From assembly GCA_002794775.1 (NCBI GenBank), contig NBAY01000117.1, positions 1 through 64,000 of the forward strand: 64,000 nucleotides of DNA. Reading direction: 5' to 3'. Shown one piece after another: positions 23,204 through 34,589 of this stretch. Within the stretch, counting starts at the first letter, position 1. Each line of letters opens with the position of its first letter. The notes under the pieces were generated by a model. It did not search any database. It was not told the origin of the DNA and saw only the letters and a list, made by a program, of their open reading frames with translations. This DNA is from Porodaedalea pini. Taxonomy: Eukaryota; Basidiomycota; Agaricomycetes; Hymenochaetales; Hymenochaetaceae. The position numbers and the translations under genes were made by a program.

Positions 23204-23307
23204 ATGATCACTCCTAATCATTACTATCAAAGCATGTCAATAGAGGACTACACTCAAAAATGACATAGATTTGTTGATAATTGAAAGCTATTTCCATCCA
23301 TGTGACT
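23204..23307. other. Spacer between gene Y and right arm
   Basis: Short AT-rich non-coding stretch after the gene Y stop; no inner terminal repeat is visible. Confidence 0.4.
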
Positions 23308-24388
23308 TTCACCTGAGCATGTCGTCAGAGGATTTCACTTGAGAGTTGAGGGTAGCTATGCACCAGGGCCAGTGGACATACCTGCAGTGTTGGTAGAAGG
23401 CTCAACAGTCATTTGTGCTAATCGACATAATCTCTCCATAAAGCCGTGCATACACCACAACATCTCCTCCTTCTTCCAGCAGGGCAAGTCATCGAAGTCG
23501 AGTTTTGAGTAGCGAGAAGGCCAATTCAATTGGATTGAAATCTGGAGAGTACACAGGAAGGAATTCAAGCTTCATGCCACTAGACACATGATTACAGAAT
23601 GCATCAGTGCTGGAGCGATGCACGGGAGGAAAAAGCACTGCACCTGGATTCGATCAACTCATGAATTTCATTCGACTTGTGGATAGCACAGTTGTCCATG
23701 ACAATGACTGAGTTTGGTCCTGGAAAAGGTTCCGTATGATTGAGGAGACGTGCGATGAAAGTGGTAAAGGATTCTGTATTGAATTTGCAGTCAAGCATTC
23801 TGTCAAGAGAGATTGCTGGAAGGATTGAATACCTGGAGGAAGTTTGACATATGACACCCTGAGGTATGATGGGACTATGTGTACCTCTTTCCCCTGGTGA
23901 AAAACTGTTTGTGGCTGGCTTGATGCCCATGTAAAGCCCATGCCTTTTTTCTCAAGAAAGTGCAATAGTCGCAAGCACTTTTGTCAACAAACATGAGCTG
24001 TTCAGCTTTGTATTTCTTGCCAATTTTGAGACAATATTGTATTCATGCAGTCTCACTGCGTTCATGTGCCTTCTTTGAAATCTTCGACCAGGTTGGATTT
24101 GGGCTCAACTAGTTGAGAACAAAAGACCATACCCTTTTCATAGTGAATCCAGCCCATTCCAATGTCCTCCATATCATAGAGTCCGAAATGTATTTACCAG
24201 AAGACGCGCCGAGCTTCTGCCTCAGCTCATCAAGGAATAGGTCCCTGTGTTGATCGACTGAACTGAGGAGATACTGGTGGCAAATGGAATCCTGATGAGC
24301 AACGTCCATCAGCACTGGCACACTACACCTCACCTGTACATCCAGATAGTCCAACAGCCTTGGCTGGCCAGTCCTCTTTCCATCTCTC

Positions 24389-24817
24389 TGTTAGGCAGGA
24401 GTCCGGGAGACGACTTGGACTGGGCAAGCCTCAGCTGACTGTCATCTGGGATGTGCTATACTCAAGTGGGGACTCAGGACATGCTGTACTCAGGCTAGGT
24501 CATCGCAGAGGTAAGAGGATTAATACAAGACTAAACTAATACAAAGGGGACGAGTCTCACCTAGGTCATCATGGAGGTAAGAGGAAAAGCAGAACAAGGA
24601 GTTCATGCAATTCCTGAGACCTTATATAGTGATGACCGTGAGACTGTATTACCTAATGTTACATGAGCAGATGGAATGGAACAAATGAAGGTCATGTGAA
24701 GGGAGTGTGGGAAATGATTGGAAAGATGGTTAAATATAATAAAAAGGGAGCAATTGGAGTAAAGGAAATGGTAAAAGGAAAGTAAAAGAAAAATGGAAAA
24801 GTTTGAGTTCTAACATT
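24389..24817 (-). repeat. Gypsy-1 LTR (3' in element sense)
   Basis: 429 bp. It differs from 31120-31546 at roughly a score of positions that I compared, essentially all transitions, most in CpG-derived contexts. Confidence 0.92.
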
Positions 24818-24826
24818 ACCCCCCCC

Positions 24827-27800
24827 TCAAGGTTGGGCGTCCCAACCAACCAAGATTGTGGTTGTTTGGCTCGGTGTCAGCAAAGAGTGGATGGAGTTGT
24901 TGGCAAGGAATGTCGAGCTTCCAAGGAGTGCCTGGATGTTTTCGATAGAACTCAGTGATTGCCTCCTTCACATTCTCACCGAAGTCCGTTTCCGGTTGCC
25001 AAGTTGGTTTGTTGTACCCGACCCACTTGACGAGGTACTGTAACTTTCCTCGGTGCAGACATGAGTCAATGACCTCTTTGACCTTGTATTCCTCCTCATT
25101 GTCAACAATGTCTGGTGGTGGCGGTGGCAGCCATTTCTGGCTTTTGAAGGATGGTTCGATGGTGGGTTTCAGCAAGGCTTCATTGAAAACAGGGTGGACC
25201 TTTTTCCATTGCTTTGGGAGCTTGAGCTTGTATGTGCTCACTCCTACCTTGTTGATGATGTCAAAGGGGCCATACCACTTGTCAGCTAGCTTCCTTGTCA
25301 GCGAATCTGTGCTGATGTTTCGCCTGTTGAGGAAGACCTTGTCTCCAGCCTTTTACTCTACCGAGGTTCCTGCCATCCAGTCATGGTAGTGTTTCATGTC
25401 CTCTGCTGCCTTGACCAGGTTGTCCTTTGCAATGCAATGAGTCTCCTTGATGTGCTTCGCAAATTCTTCTGCTGACATGTTAGCAGATGAAGTTCACATT
25501 GTGTCAAAGCTCAGAGGATGATGTCCTGTATTTGCATAGAAGGGGGACATTTTTGTCGCCGAGTGTTTGCAGTTGTTGTATGCGAACTCTGCGAGGGGAG
25601 CCAGTCCTTCCAATCCGATTGCCGATGGTTGATGAAGAGCCAAAGGTACTGTTCGAGCTCTTGGTTAACACGTTCTGTCTGACCGTCTGTCTGTGGGTGG
25701 TATGCCATTGACAGGTTGCCTTCAATGTGTAGGAGTTTGTATAGCTCCTTCATCATTGACGCATCGAACTGTGTGCCTCAGTCATGGATAATCTTCTTCA
25801 GTAGGCTGTGGAGGCGGAAGACATGGTCATGGTATAATTGAGCCATGCCTTCCGCTGACAGTTTTGTTGTTGTTGGGATCGTGTGCATCTGCTTCGAGAA
25901 TCTGTCCATGAAGACGCAGATTGTATTATGTCCCTTCGAGTCTGGGAGCTCTCCAATGAGGTTGACTGTGATGATTTCCCAAGGGCCTTTGGGGACTGCG
26001 TTCGGATGAAGCGGTCTTGACCTTGACACTCTCAAGGCCTTTGTTCACTGACATTGGTCACACCCTTGAACGTACATTCTGACATCTGAGAACATTGACG
26101 CCCACCAGAAATCCCGCCTGACCAGTTCTACCATCTTCGATGCTCCTGGATGTCCAGCCAGTACCAAGTCGTGACACTCCCACAATATGGCCTCCTTCAT
26201 CATCAATGGCATGTACACCTTGCCTTTCATCCGCCACAGTCCGTCGACTTCTGTCATACCCGTTGGCCTCTCCGACTCGTCCTGCGCCCTCTGTGCTTCA
26301 CCCACTCGGTCCAACACCTCATCACGCAATGTTCTCACCACTCCACAATTCAACCACTTCTCCTTGATGAACATGATGCCGTCGTTGTCATCCTTGCCCT
26401 CATCGTAGCCCACCTTGCACGACAGCAGGTCCACCTTGCCTGTGGTCTTCCTCGACTTATGCTCAAGGTGGAAGTCAAATTCCTCGAGTTCTGTTCACCA
26501 GCGAGCTTGACAATAACTCAGTTTCTGTGCCGATTTGAAGTAGGTAAGGTTGGCGTGGTCAGACCAGATTTCGATCTTATGATGAGTGCTGAGGAGATAC
26601 TGTCGCCACTCCTTGAGCACCGAAACGATCGCGAGCATCTCCTTGTTGTAGATCTCATAGTTTCATTCTGCAGGCAGTAGTGCTTCTGACCTGTAGGCAA
26701 TCACCCTCCACTTGCCTTCCTGCTTCTGCAACAACACACCTCCAAGTGCAAAGTTTGACGAGTCTGCCTCTATGTGGAAAGGGCCCTCGTCATTGGTGAT
26801 TGCCAGGACTGGAGGTGAGCTGAGATGACGCTTCAGCTCCTCGAATGCTTCCTGCTGTTTGGTCTCCCATACCCAGCCCTTTTTTCCCATCAGAGACATT
26901 AACGGTTGGACCACCTTGCTGTAGTCCTTGATAAACCGCCTTAGCCAGTTCCCCATACCGAGGAACTTTTGCAGTTCCTTCAGGTTGCAAGGAGCTGGCC
27001 AGCTAGAGATCGCTTCCATCTTTGCCGGGTCAGCCTTAAGTTCACCATTGCCAATGATGTGGCCAAGGTATTTAACGACCTTGGTGTCGAACTCGCATTT
27101 CTCCAGTTTCAGATACAAGCTGTTGTAGATCCTGCGTATGGGTTGTTTAGGATCAGCAGTTCATTTGGGGACGTGTTTCCATTGAGTTTTGCAGTAAATA
27201 TATGCTCAGTATGAGCATGGGAAAAATCTCGGTACACGTCGGTACATGTCGGTATGTGTACAATGTGTTGGTATGCGTCAATACTGTAAGGTGCTCTGGA
27301 CCCAATGTGAGTGTCAGTACGGAGCTGGAACGAGTGAGATATCAACTCCGGTATGAGACAATAGTGATAACGGAGATGAGAATGAGAACGAGACAAGAGA
27401 TGAGACTGAAGATGAGGTTGCCATGAAACTAACTGTTGCGGAGACTAACTGCACGCACAAAAGCTGCCCTATCTGAGGGGAACTCTGCAGTAGTATTTTC
27501 CCCCCTTGCTACCTATGACAGGGAAGTCCCTAAATACAAGGTGCAAGAGATCTATCTACAGGAAAGTTATTCCAAAGTGAGTATAATGTGCATACCAGGT
27601 GAAACATAGAGCATCGGAGAGAAAACACTCGGAACATAAGAGAAACATAGAAAATCAAGAGAAAACCTGTCCATGCAACAACTTCCCCATTTGCCTCAGT
27701 CCATCATCCGGTCATATCGCAGCTCCACCAGAACTGAGATCCTCCAATCAGTGAGCCATCATCCATCATCAGGCAGATCTCCGGTACGTGTCCCAACTGA

Positions 27801-28659
27801 CTCCAATGACATAAGCTTTCCGGTACATCCCAAATTACCAGGGGGATCTTTCTAGCAATCTGCTGATGTGATGTCAGGCAAATCATCCTGTGTCTGGTAC
27901 ATGTCAATAGCTGTCAGAATGTGCAACAGATGGCCTCTAGAGGGATCTGCAGTGGTTGGCCACTCGTCGGTACTCTACACTGTTTTCCTGAAGGATCTGA
28001 AGTATGTGTCTCGATGTCTCGATGTGCTCCTCGATGGGTTCTGAGAGGATCAGGATGTCGTCGAGGTAAACAATGATTAGGTTTGCATAGATCAGGTCCT
28101 TGAAGATGTGATTGACAAATGCCTGGAATGTTGCCGGTGCATTACAAAAACCAAAAAACATTACTGTTGGTTTGAAGAGACCCATGTTCATGCAGAACAC
28201 TGCTTTCCACTCGTCACCTTCACGGATCCGGATGTTGTAATACCCCCAGCGAAGATCAAGCTTGGTGATGAACTTTGCCTTCTTGACCTTGTCGACAAGT
28301 TTGTCAATGAGGGGAAGAGGATACTTATTCTTGATTGTACCCTCATTAAGCTTCCGGTAATCCTGAATCAGGTGTAGGGACTTGTTGGCCTTCTTTATGA
28401 AAAAGAAGGGTGACGCCATTGGTGAGATCAATTTTCATATACAACCCGACTTCAAGTTCTCCTCAAGGAATTCCTTCAGCAACTCTTGTTCTGTCGGTGT
28501 CAGCGGATAGATCTTGCAGTCACTGGGTTTGAAGTCAGGTTTTAGGTCAATGATGTGGTCCCAGGGGCGGTGTTCCAGTAGCTTCTCAAATCCCTTCTCC
28601 GAGAAGACGTTGGCGTAGTCATTGAGATATGCGGGCCAGGATGCCTTGTCCATTCGCAC
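24827..28659 (-). pseudogene. Gypsy-1 pol: reverse transcriptase, RNase H, integrase, chromodomain
   Basis: RT begins near 28659 and carries YLDDILIL with the Asp pair intact (28057-28062). A solo LTR interrupts RT at 27124-27979; the frame resumes with LEKCEFDTKVVKYLGHI. RNase H begins near EADSSNFALGG, integrase has a zinc-binding HPGASKM..C..CQ region (26434-26045) and a core near 26035-25504. The C-terminus has a chromodomain (EEYKVKEVIDS..LVKWVGY..WQPE, about 25140-24990), which places it among chromoviruses. Frameshifts and stops separate the segments. Confidence 0.88.
27124..27979. mobile_element. Solo LTR inside Gypsy-1 reverse transcriptase
   Basis: 856 bp with TGTAGATCC..CTCTACA ends and 4-bp target duplication CTGT (27120-27123, 27980-27983). 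Removing it restores collinearity with the same region of Gypsy-2 (36880-36896). It has no coding capacity and no internal element. Its TGTAG/CTACA ends resemble those of the gag-protease element, but the sequences are different. Confidence 0.82.
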
Positions 28660-28662
28660 TTC

Positions 28663-30352
28663 TCACACCCCCCTCATCTCTTCCACAGCCCCCTTCTCAA
28701 TCGCACACTCCTCTGGACAGCAGGTGAATTCAATCGAACCCGTCTTCCAGTCGACCTCTGGGTTGTGGTGTCGAAGCCAGTCATAGTCAAGGAAGATGTT
28801 TGACGATGCCAGGGATGTCACCGCAAGGACAATCCTTTCCTTATGGTGTCCAATCATTAAGTTGACATGGATGTATTTTTCAATCAAACCGGCCTCGTTG
28901 TGTGTGCCATCTGCATTGAGCACCACAAGGGATCTGATATATTGCTTGGTCTCCAACCTGTATCGTTTGACAAACCTCACATCGATGCATGACCCCGTAC
29001 ACCCCCCGAATCCACGAGGGCATGGGCATCCACCTCTCTCGCTTCACCCTCCATGCTATGTCCGATGTTCAGGAGGAGGTCCAGCTGGCGTCTGCCAGTT
29101 CCCTTCATGAACAGCTGCTCGTACTCGCTATTCTCGTTCCCACCAGTGGGGACTTCGTAATCAGAAAAACTATCGATGTTGTTTGCATCTACATATTGTA
29201 CAGATGGTTGGTTATATTTTATCAAGTCCAGATTCAAAGCCCCTTGTTCTTCTCGGTCAGTTGCCCCGATGGCTGCACCTGACCACTTGCAAAATCCTGT
29301 GAGTCGACGACCTCTTCGTCATTGTCTTCCTCCTCCACATAGTCCTCCACAGTCATTCTCTGAGTGTCTATGACTTCCTCAAAGGCTGATTTCTTCATCA
29401 CGCCCAGCTTGTTGGCAAGAAGGCGATGCTCACCTGGCACCATCATCTGCAGCATGCACTGCATGATTGTCTTTCCTTGCAGGCATGTGTCTTTAAAGTG
29501 ACCCAGCTTGCCACAGATCCAGCATGCCCATCATTATTGCGCCTCATTCATCGAGATGTCTATTGGCTGCCCAGTGCCTCCAAAGGTGACACCAGTTGCG
29601 TCGCGCTTATCAACATGGGGAGCCACCATTTGGCGGTGAGCCAGAGGTGCCTGTTGTTGTTGCGGGCATGGCAGAAGTGGAAATGCATGACCTCATTGTA
29701 TCGCTCAGATCTGCTGTTCACCCCGGTCAATCTCAATTGCCTTCTTCTTCCAGTTGTTGTTTTTTGTTGGGACCGGCATCGACCTCAACACCCCATGAAC
29801 TACCTCGATGTTCATCACACACTTCAGGCAGTCGCAGATGATGGTGTCATCCATTAGGCCTGCCATCATGATGATCGTGTCAAGCTTTTGGAAGAATTTG
29901 TCGGCAGTAAGATCTTTCTGGACCTTGGTTTGGAACTCTGCCAGCACCTTCTCCTTTCAGTTCGGATTGTTGAATGAGGCATCCAGTTGTTCCTGGAATC
30001 TGGTCCAGCTATCTGTGAAGCTCACGATGCCATTTGTTGTGAACTCCTTGACGTAGTTTTGTGCCCATGTCAATGTGTTGCCACCCCTGAGGTAGGAAAG
30101 GGTGAGGTAGATCTTGCTCAATGATGAGGGGTACTTTGTAGGATTTGCTGAGACAAAGAGAGTGACTTCTCATTGGAAGTCAAGGTAGTCATTGCCACCA
30201 GCAAATTTGCATGGTTGGGCAACATCAATTGAGGGGGTTTGAGTGGTGGGAGAGCGTGTTGCTTGTTGAGTGAAGGCACCCACAACAATCACTGTGATCT
30301 GTTCCATCTGCTGCTGGCTGAAACCTCCTGTTGACATTTCTGGTTCAGGCAT
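28663..30352 (-). pseudogene. Gypsy-1 gag and protease
   Basis: Gag begins MPEPEMSTGGF near 30352 and runs through a capsid-like helical region with stops after YLDFQ and near 29960. The protease region (29237-28663) carries HALVDSGG, a retropepsin DSG site. An acidic linker (VEEEDNDEEVVDSQD) lies between. Several stops and frameshifts are present. Confidence 0.75.
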
Positions 30353-30360
30353 CAGTGTCG

Positions 30361-31119
30361 AGGGTTCAGGGGGGGTTGGGGGTGACAGATCCCTATGGGT
30401 CTCATGGTATGGTCCTGGAGTTGGCAGTAGGTTGATGGTAGATGTTGACAGTGCAGGTGATGATGGGACAGCTGGGGGCCACCTAGCTCTCCTTCCTTCT
30501 TTGTTTGTCGAATACCAGCTGTGCTGGATGTCACTCCACCAGATGTCATATACAATGCCACTATTGTTGGTCGCGACATAGCCTGGTTGGTCTGGGTCCC
30601 AGCGTGCTGATGCAGGGAGAGCCCATTGTTGTTCGTCAGTGATATCTATCTTGATGACGGTGGGGGAACGGGGATCGGTTGTGCGTTTGATCCAGGATTA
30701 CGCCAATGTTGAGCAGGTTCGTCGGCGAAATTGATGACGAGGCGGTAGGAACCGAGCAAGATGACAAACAATAGTGTCGACGACACCTGTACTCTTCTGG
30801 TTACCCACGTCCACATCAGGTGTGTGCTCCACCAAAGGCTAATTTGTAGTGCCAGGGTGGGAGAAGGTTTCCCAATCGAGATGGCAACTCGTCCAAGGTC
30901 AAGTTGGTGTCCAAATGTGGTAAGTGTTTTGGGGAAAGTTGGTTGGAAAGTTTATGTAATACACAAACGTCTGAAAACGTCCAGGCAGGGTTGAGGGTTG
31001 TCGTTTTAGGGGGTTTACATGTCAAGTCCATCGAGGGGAGTGCTCCTCTAGACCGAGTGAAGGCGAATCGACAGCAACAACATACGCTGGGGATGAGCCT
31101 GGGTGGGGTTCTGCTTTTA
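30361..31119. other. Gypsy-1 untranslated leader
   Basis: Region between the gag start and the 5' LTR on the minus strand. The segment next to the LTR reads TAAAAGCAGAACCCC, probably the primer-binding region; it is conserved in Gypsy-2. No host gene is present. Confidence 0.5.
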
Positions 31120-31546
31120 TGTTAGACAGGAGTCCAGGAGACGACTCGAACTGGGCAGGCCTCAGCTGACTGTCGTCTGGGATGTGCTATACTTGAGTGG
31201 GGACTCAGGACACGCTGTACTCAGGCTAGGTCATCGCAGAGGTAAGAGGATTAATATAAGACTAAACTAATACAAAGGGGACGAGTCTCACCTAGGTTGT
31301 CACGGAGGTAAGAGGAAAAGCAGAACAAGGAGTTCATGTGATTCCTGAGACCTTATATAGTGATGACCGTGAGACTGTATTACCTAATGTTACATGAGCA
31401 GATGGAATGGAACAAATGAAGGTCATGTGAAGGGAGTGTGGGAAATGATTGGAAAGATGGTTAAATATAATAAAAAGGGAGCAATTGGAGTAAAGGAAAT
31501 GGTAAAAGGAAAGTAAAAGAAAAATGGAAAAGTTCGAGTTCTAACA
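31120..31546 (-). repeat. Gypsy-1 LTR (5' in element sense)
   Basis: 427 bp partner of 24389-24817, followed by the CTCTC target duplication. Confidence 0.92.
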
Positions 31547-32691
31547 CTCTCTCGATGCCCCCAGTAGCCTCCCAGTCTTTTATGATCTGATAGATTGTTC
31601 GACAATTGACGTCCGTCAACGCAGAAAGATGGTCCATGGTGAACTCATTGGATTGGTGCAGCTTGAAGAGAATGGATTGCGCATCGTTTGAGAGGGCCTT
31701 GCCATGCGTCATCGTGGTGGGAGAGAAGGGTGTTTTCATGGTGAATGTGTTCATGTGCCAACCCCTAATCTGCATATACCGCTGACCATTGTAGCACACC
31801 AACCTCTCTTCAGTGAAGCCATCTGCTCTTCTGTCTAGACTGTGGGCAACAATGGTTATGCCTTGCTCTTGACCAAGAAGAGGCTGCCAGCTGTTGCTGT
31901 TCTGGATCTGAAAGGACGTCTTCGAGTCTGTTTGCATGAACATACACTTGTGTATCTACTAGTGGTCCTGCATGGTGGATACACTCACCTGGTATGCTGG
32001 TGAGATATCTGTGGCCATCTCTTCTTGAGATGGAGTAGTACTTATGAAGCAACATGTTGTTTCCAACTTCTATACTTCAGATGTGCAGGTGGCACATGGT
32101 GCTACAGTGCGCAGGTCGAAAATAAATTACCACTACAGTGTCAAATCAAGGTGGAGGGGCCCCCAAATAACCCAGGCTATAGTAGATAGGATTGTCTATG
32201 TAGTGCAAGAAGTTTTGTATTTTTACCTGTCAAATTGGCAGAGCTGTATGAAATGGACTGTCCAAACCCAGGTGAGAGCAGGTGTCCGAAGAACAGAAAC
32301 ATCCCCATTACACCACGAATAGTGCACAGAATGACACCAAACTCATGCACAGGATTGCCATACATGTGAACCTAATTTACAGGTGGAGAAAAAAAAATTA
32401 TGGGATGAGAGGAAAGGGGTATGATTTTTGCATATAGTGAGGGTGAGGTGTTGAAACAGGGCTGGCCGACATTGTTTGACTTATTTTGACAAAAATATTC
32501 ATCTAACCTCGGATATTTTTACAGATTCGGATTTGGATAAGCAAGTACTTTTTTTTGAGTGCTTAATGAACATGTATCGTGAGGAATTGACACAGTAAAT
32601 CATCATTTACTCGAATTTTGGCAGTTATGCCACAAGACGCATCAAAACCACATGAATTTGATGTGTGACAATACTTCTGAAAAGGGCAGTA

Positions 32692-34147
32692 AAACGATAG
32701 CACTGATTAATCAAGTTAGCAGGATTTGGTTCCCCTAAATGAATAACTGGATTGGAATGAATGTAAGAAAGGAGGTTGTAACAGGCAGTGAGTGAAGAAT
32801 GATGTTTTTAAAATCTGTGCTGGGCATCAGGAAGAAGATTGTTTTGTTTGAAAAAAGGTTGTAGAAAATTATAAAGAACTTGTTCGAAGAGTTTGCCGAT
32901 GGTGTCAACTAGAGTAATGGGATGGAAAGCCCAGGGTACAGAAAAGTCTGTTTGCTTGGGTTTGGGGATAAAAGTAACCAATGACATTTTAAAAGGAAGA
33001 GGAAAATGACCCAGCAATAAACATTTGGAGAAAAGATCAGTGAAAAACTGGCCATGATGTTCGACCAGGAGTGAAAGATGCTTATATGAGATGTGGCTGT
33101 TGCCAGGGCTCATCTCCTTGTCTATGCCATGTAGAGTGTTGATGACATTATCGGTCGAGATGATTGGGCTATCCCACAGAGCTGGGAGGTGAACTGACTC
33201 TGGCCTGGACATCAAAGGCAGGAAGAAAGTCTGCCAAAAGAGTGAGGACTTGTTGTCTTCAGTTAGCAAAAAGGATCCATTGGGCATGTGAAGTGCTCTG
33301 ATAGGGGATCAATGGCAAGCAATGCCAATAAACTGATTTTGCCAAGCTGAGCACTGATTGGAATTTTGTAGGTGTGCACTATAATAAGCATTCTTTGCTC
33401 TGGATATTTCAATGTCCAGACAATGTTTGGAGTTGGGAGTTGGATCGCGACAATGTGCATGGTATAGAGTGGAACATGCTTCAGACCACCATGAATTGGG
33501 GCCAAAGTATGTACAAGGCTTTTGCTTGTTCAAGAACACCAAGGCAAATCCTGAAAAGGACTCCTGAAATGAAAATATAAGAGCATCCAGCACCTCTGCC
33601 AAATCAACGTTGTCCAAAGAGAAGGGGAAGATGTTAGAAGCACAAAATTCCACTACAAATGTGGGTAGATCGTGAGAGTGAATCAAATGAAGGGAAGGTT
33701 GGGTCAGGGAGGGAATGACATTAATATTAAAAGAAAAGTGAATGGGCATGTGGTCAGAAGAAATGTCTAGTGAGGGGTCAGAAATGATAATTGATTCAAG
33801 GAGTTGGGGAGAAAAATCATCTGAAGCAATGATAAGATCAATAATAGAATAGTGATTTGTTGCATGATAGAAATACATGGGTTGATTGGGAGGGTTGCAA
33901 ATGACGAGGCCACAATTGCTGATCCAGTCAGTGAGAGCATGAGAATTAGACAAATTAGCTGTCTGAGAGGGAAGCAACCAGAGTTGGGAGTGACAATTGA
34001 AGTTGCCCACAACAATATGAGAAGGAGAATCAAGAGCAGGCAGGGCATCTTTAAATTCATGGAGTGCAGGTGAACTGTAAATGTTCCAAAGAAAAAGGGG
34101 GGATAAGGAGTCTCACAAAATTGCAATGATAGATAAGTTGGGTGAAG
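32692..34147 (-). mobile_element. LINE, middle part (endonuclease C-terminus, reverse transcriptase N-terminus)
   Basis: The right side (34140-33309) is the C-terminal half of an exonuclease/endonuclease/phosphatase-type nuclease: VGNFNCHSQLW-like motif near 34010 and SSDHMPIHF near 33740 (catalytic Asp-His). The left side (33287-32808) enters the RT with FIPKPKQTDFS and HPITLVDTIGKLFEQVL. The frame continues past stops to the TA target at 32690. Confidence 0.85.
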
Positions 34148-34573
34148 TGTTAGGCAGGAGTCTGGGAGATGACTCGGACTAGGCAGGCCTTGGCTGACTG
34201 TTGTCTGGGATGTGCTATACTCGAGCGGGGACTTGGGACATGCTGTACTCAGGCTAGAGAATTAATACAATGTACTCTACTACAGGAGGGGGATGCAGTC
34301 TCACCTAGGTCATCGCAGAGGTAAGAGGAAAAGCAGAACAGGTGTTCAGATGCAATTCCTCTTCCTTATATACAGCAATCACCTCATGAGAACCAGTTGC
34401 CTAATTGTCTAAGATTACATAAAAGGAGTAGAATGGAATGAATGAAGGTCAGGTGTAAGGGAGTGTGGGAAATGATTGAAAAGGCAGTTAAATATAATGA
34501 AAAGGGAGCGATTAAAGTAAAGGAAATGGTAAAAAGGAAAATAAAAGAAAAGGTGAAAGTTCGAGTTCTGACA
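34148..34573 (-). repeat. Gypsy-2 LTR (3' in element sense)
   Basis: 426 bp. Relative to the other LTR it lacks about 17-18 bp near 34258 and differs by mostly transitions. Confidence 0.9.
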
Positions 34574-34589
34574 TTACCCCCCCCTCAAG

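Larger units (their letters stand above)
24389..31546 (-). mobile_element. Ty3/Gypsy chromovirus-type LTR retrotransposon (Gypsy-1)
   Basis: 7,158 bp with LTRs at both ends, TGTTAG..CTAACA termini and 5-bp target duplication CTCTC (24384-24388, 31547-31551). The coding strand is minus. Order is gag, protease, reverse transcriptase, RNase H, integrase, chromodomain. A polypurine tract (GAGGGGGGGGTAA, complement of 24818 onward) abuts the 3' LTR. Without the 856-bp solo LTR inside it measures about 6.3 kb, close to Gypsy-2, to which it is closely related. Confidence 0.92.
23358..31943 (-). pseudogene. Tc1/mariner transposase, right arm, split by Gypsy insertion
   Basis: The N-terminal part with the HTH (MDHLSALTDVNCRT) lies at 31943-31552; the remainder, with MFIDKSAC, VMDNCAIHK and SPDFNPIE, lies at 24388-23358. 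It shares the TGA codons of the left copy (SETA*, KTRLR*). Its protein differs from the left copy by only a few residues. Confidence 0.8.
10489..32689. mobile_element. Composite Tc1/mariner-type element with long terminal inverted repeats and two cargo genes
   Basis: Bounded by CTGCCCTTTTCAG and its complement, with TA target duplications at 10487-10488 and 32690-32691. Removing it restores the LINE frame through the RT domain (CYRFNITSILTIDIQGF). Each end is a 2,219-bp inverted arm with a DDE transposase gene. Inside are two divergent genes, X (minus) and Y (plus). Subtracting two later LTR insertions gives an ancestral length of about 8.67 kb. The inner ends of the arms carry no terminal inverted repeat of their own, so these are not two adjacent free-standing Tc1 elements. 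Confidence 0.8.
23308..32689 (-). repeat. Right terminal inverted arm, interrupted by a Gypsy element
   Basis: Made of 23308-24388 and 31552-32689, which join at the CTCTC target duplication to give exactly 2,219 bp, equal to the left arm. The left arm around 11625 shows the uninterrupted target sequence. Confidence 0.9.
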
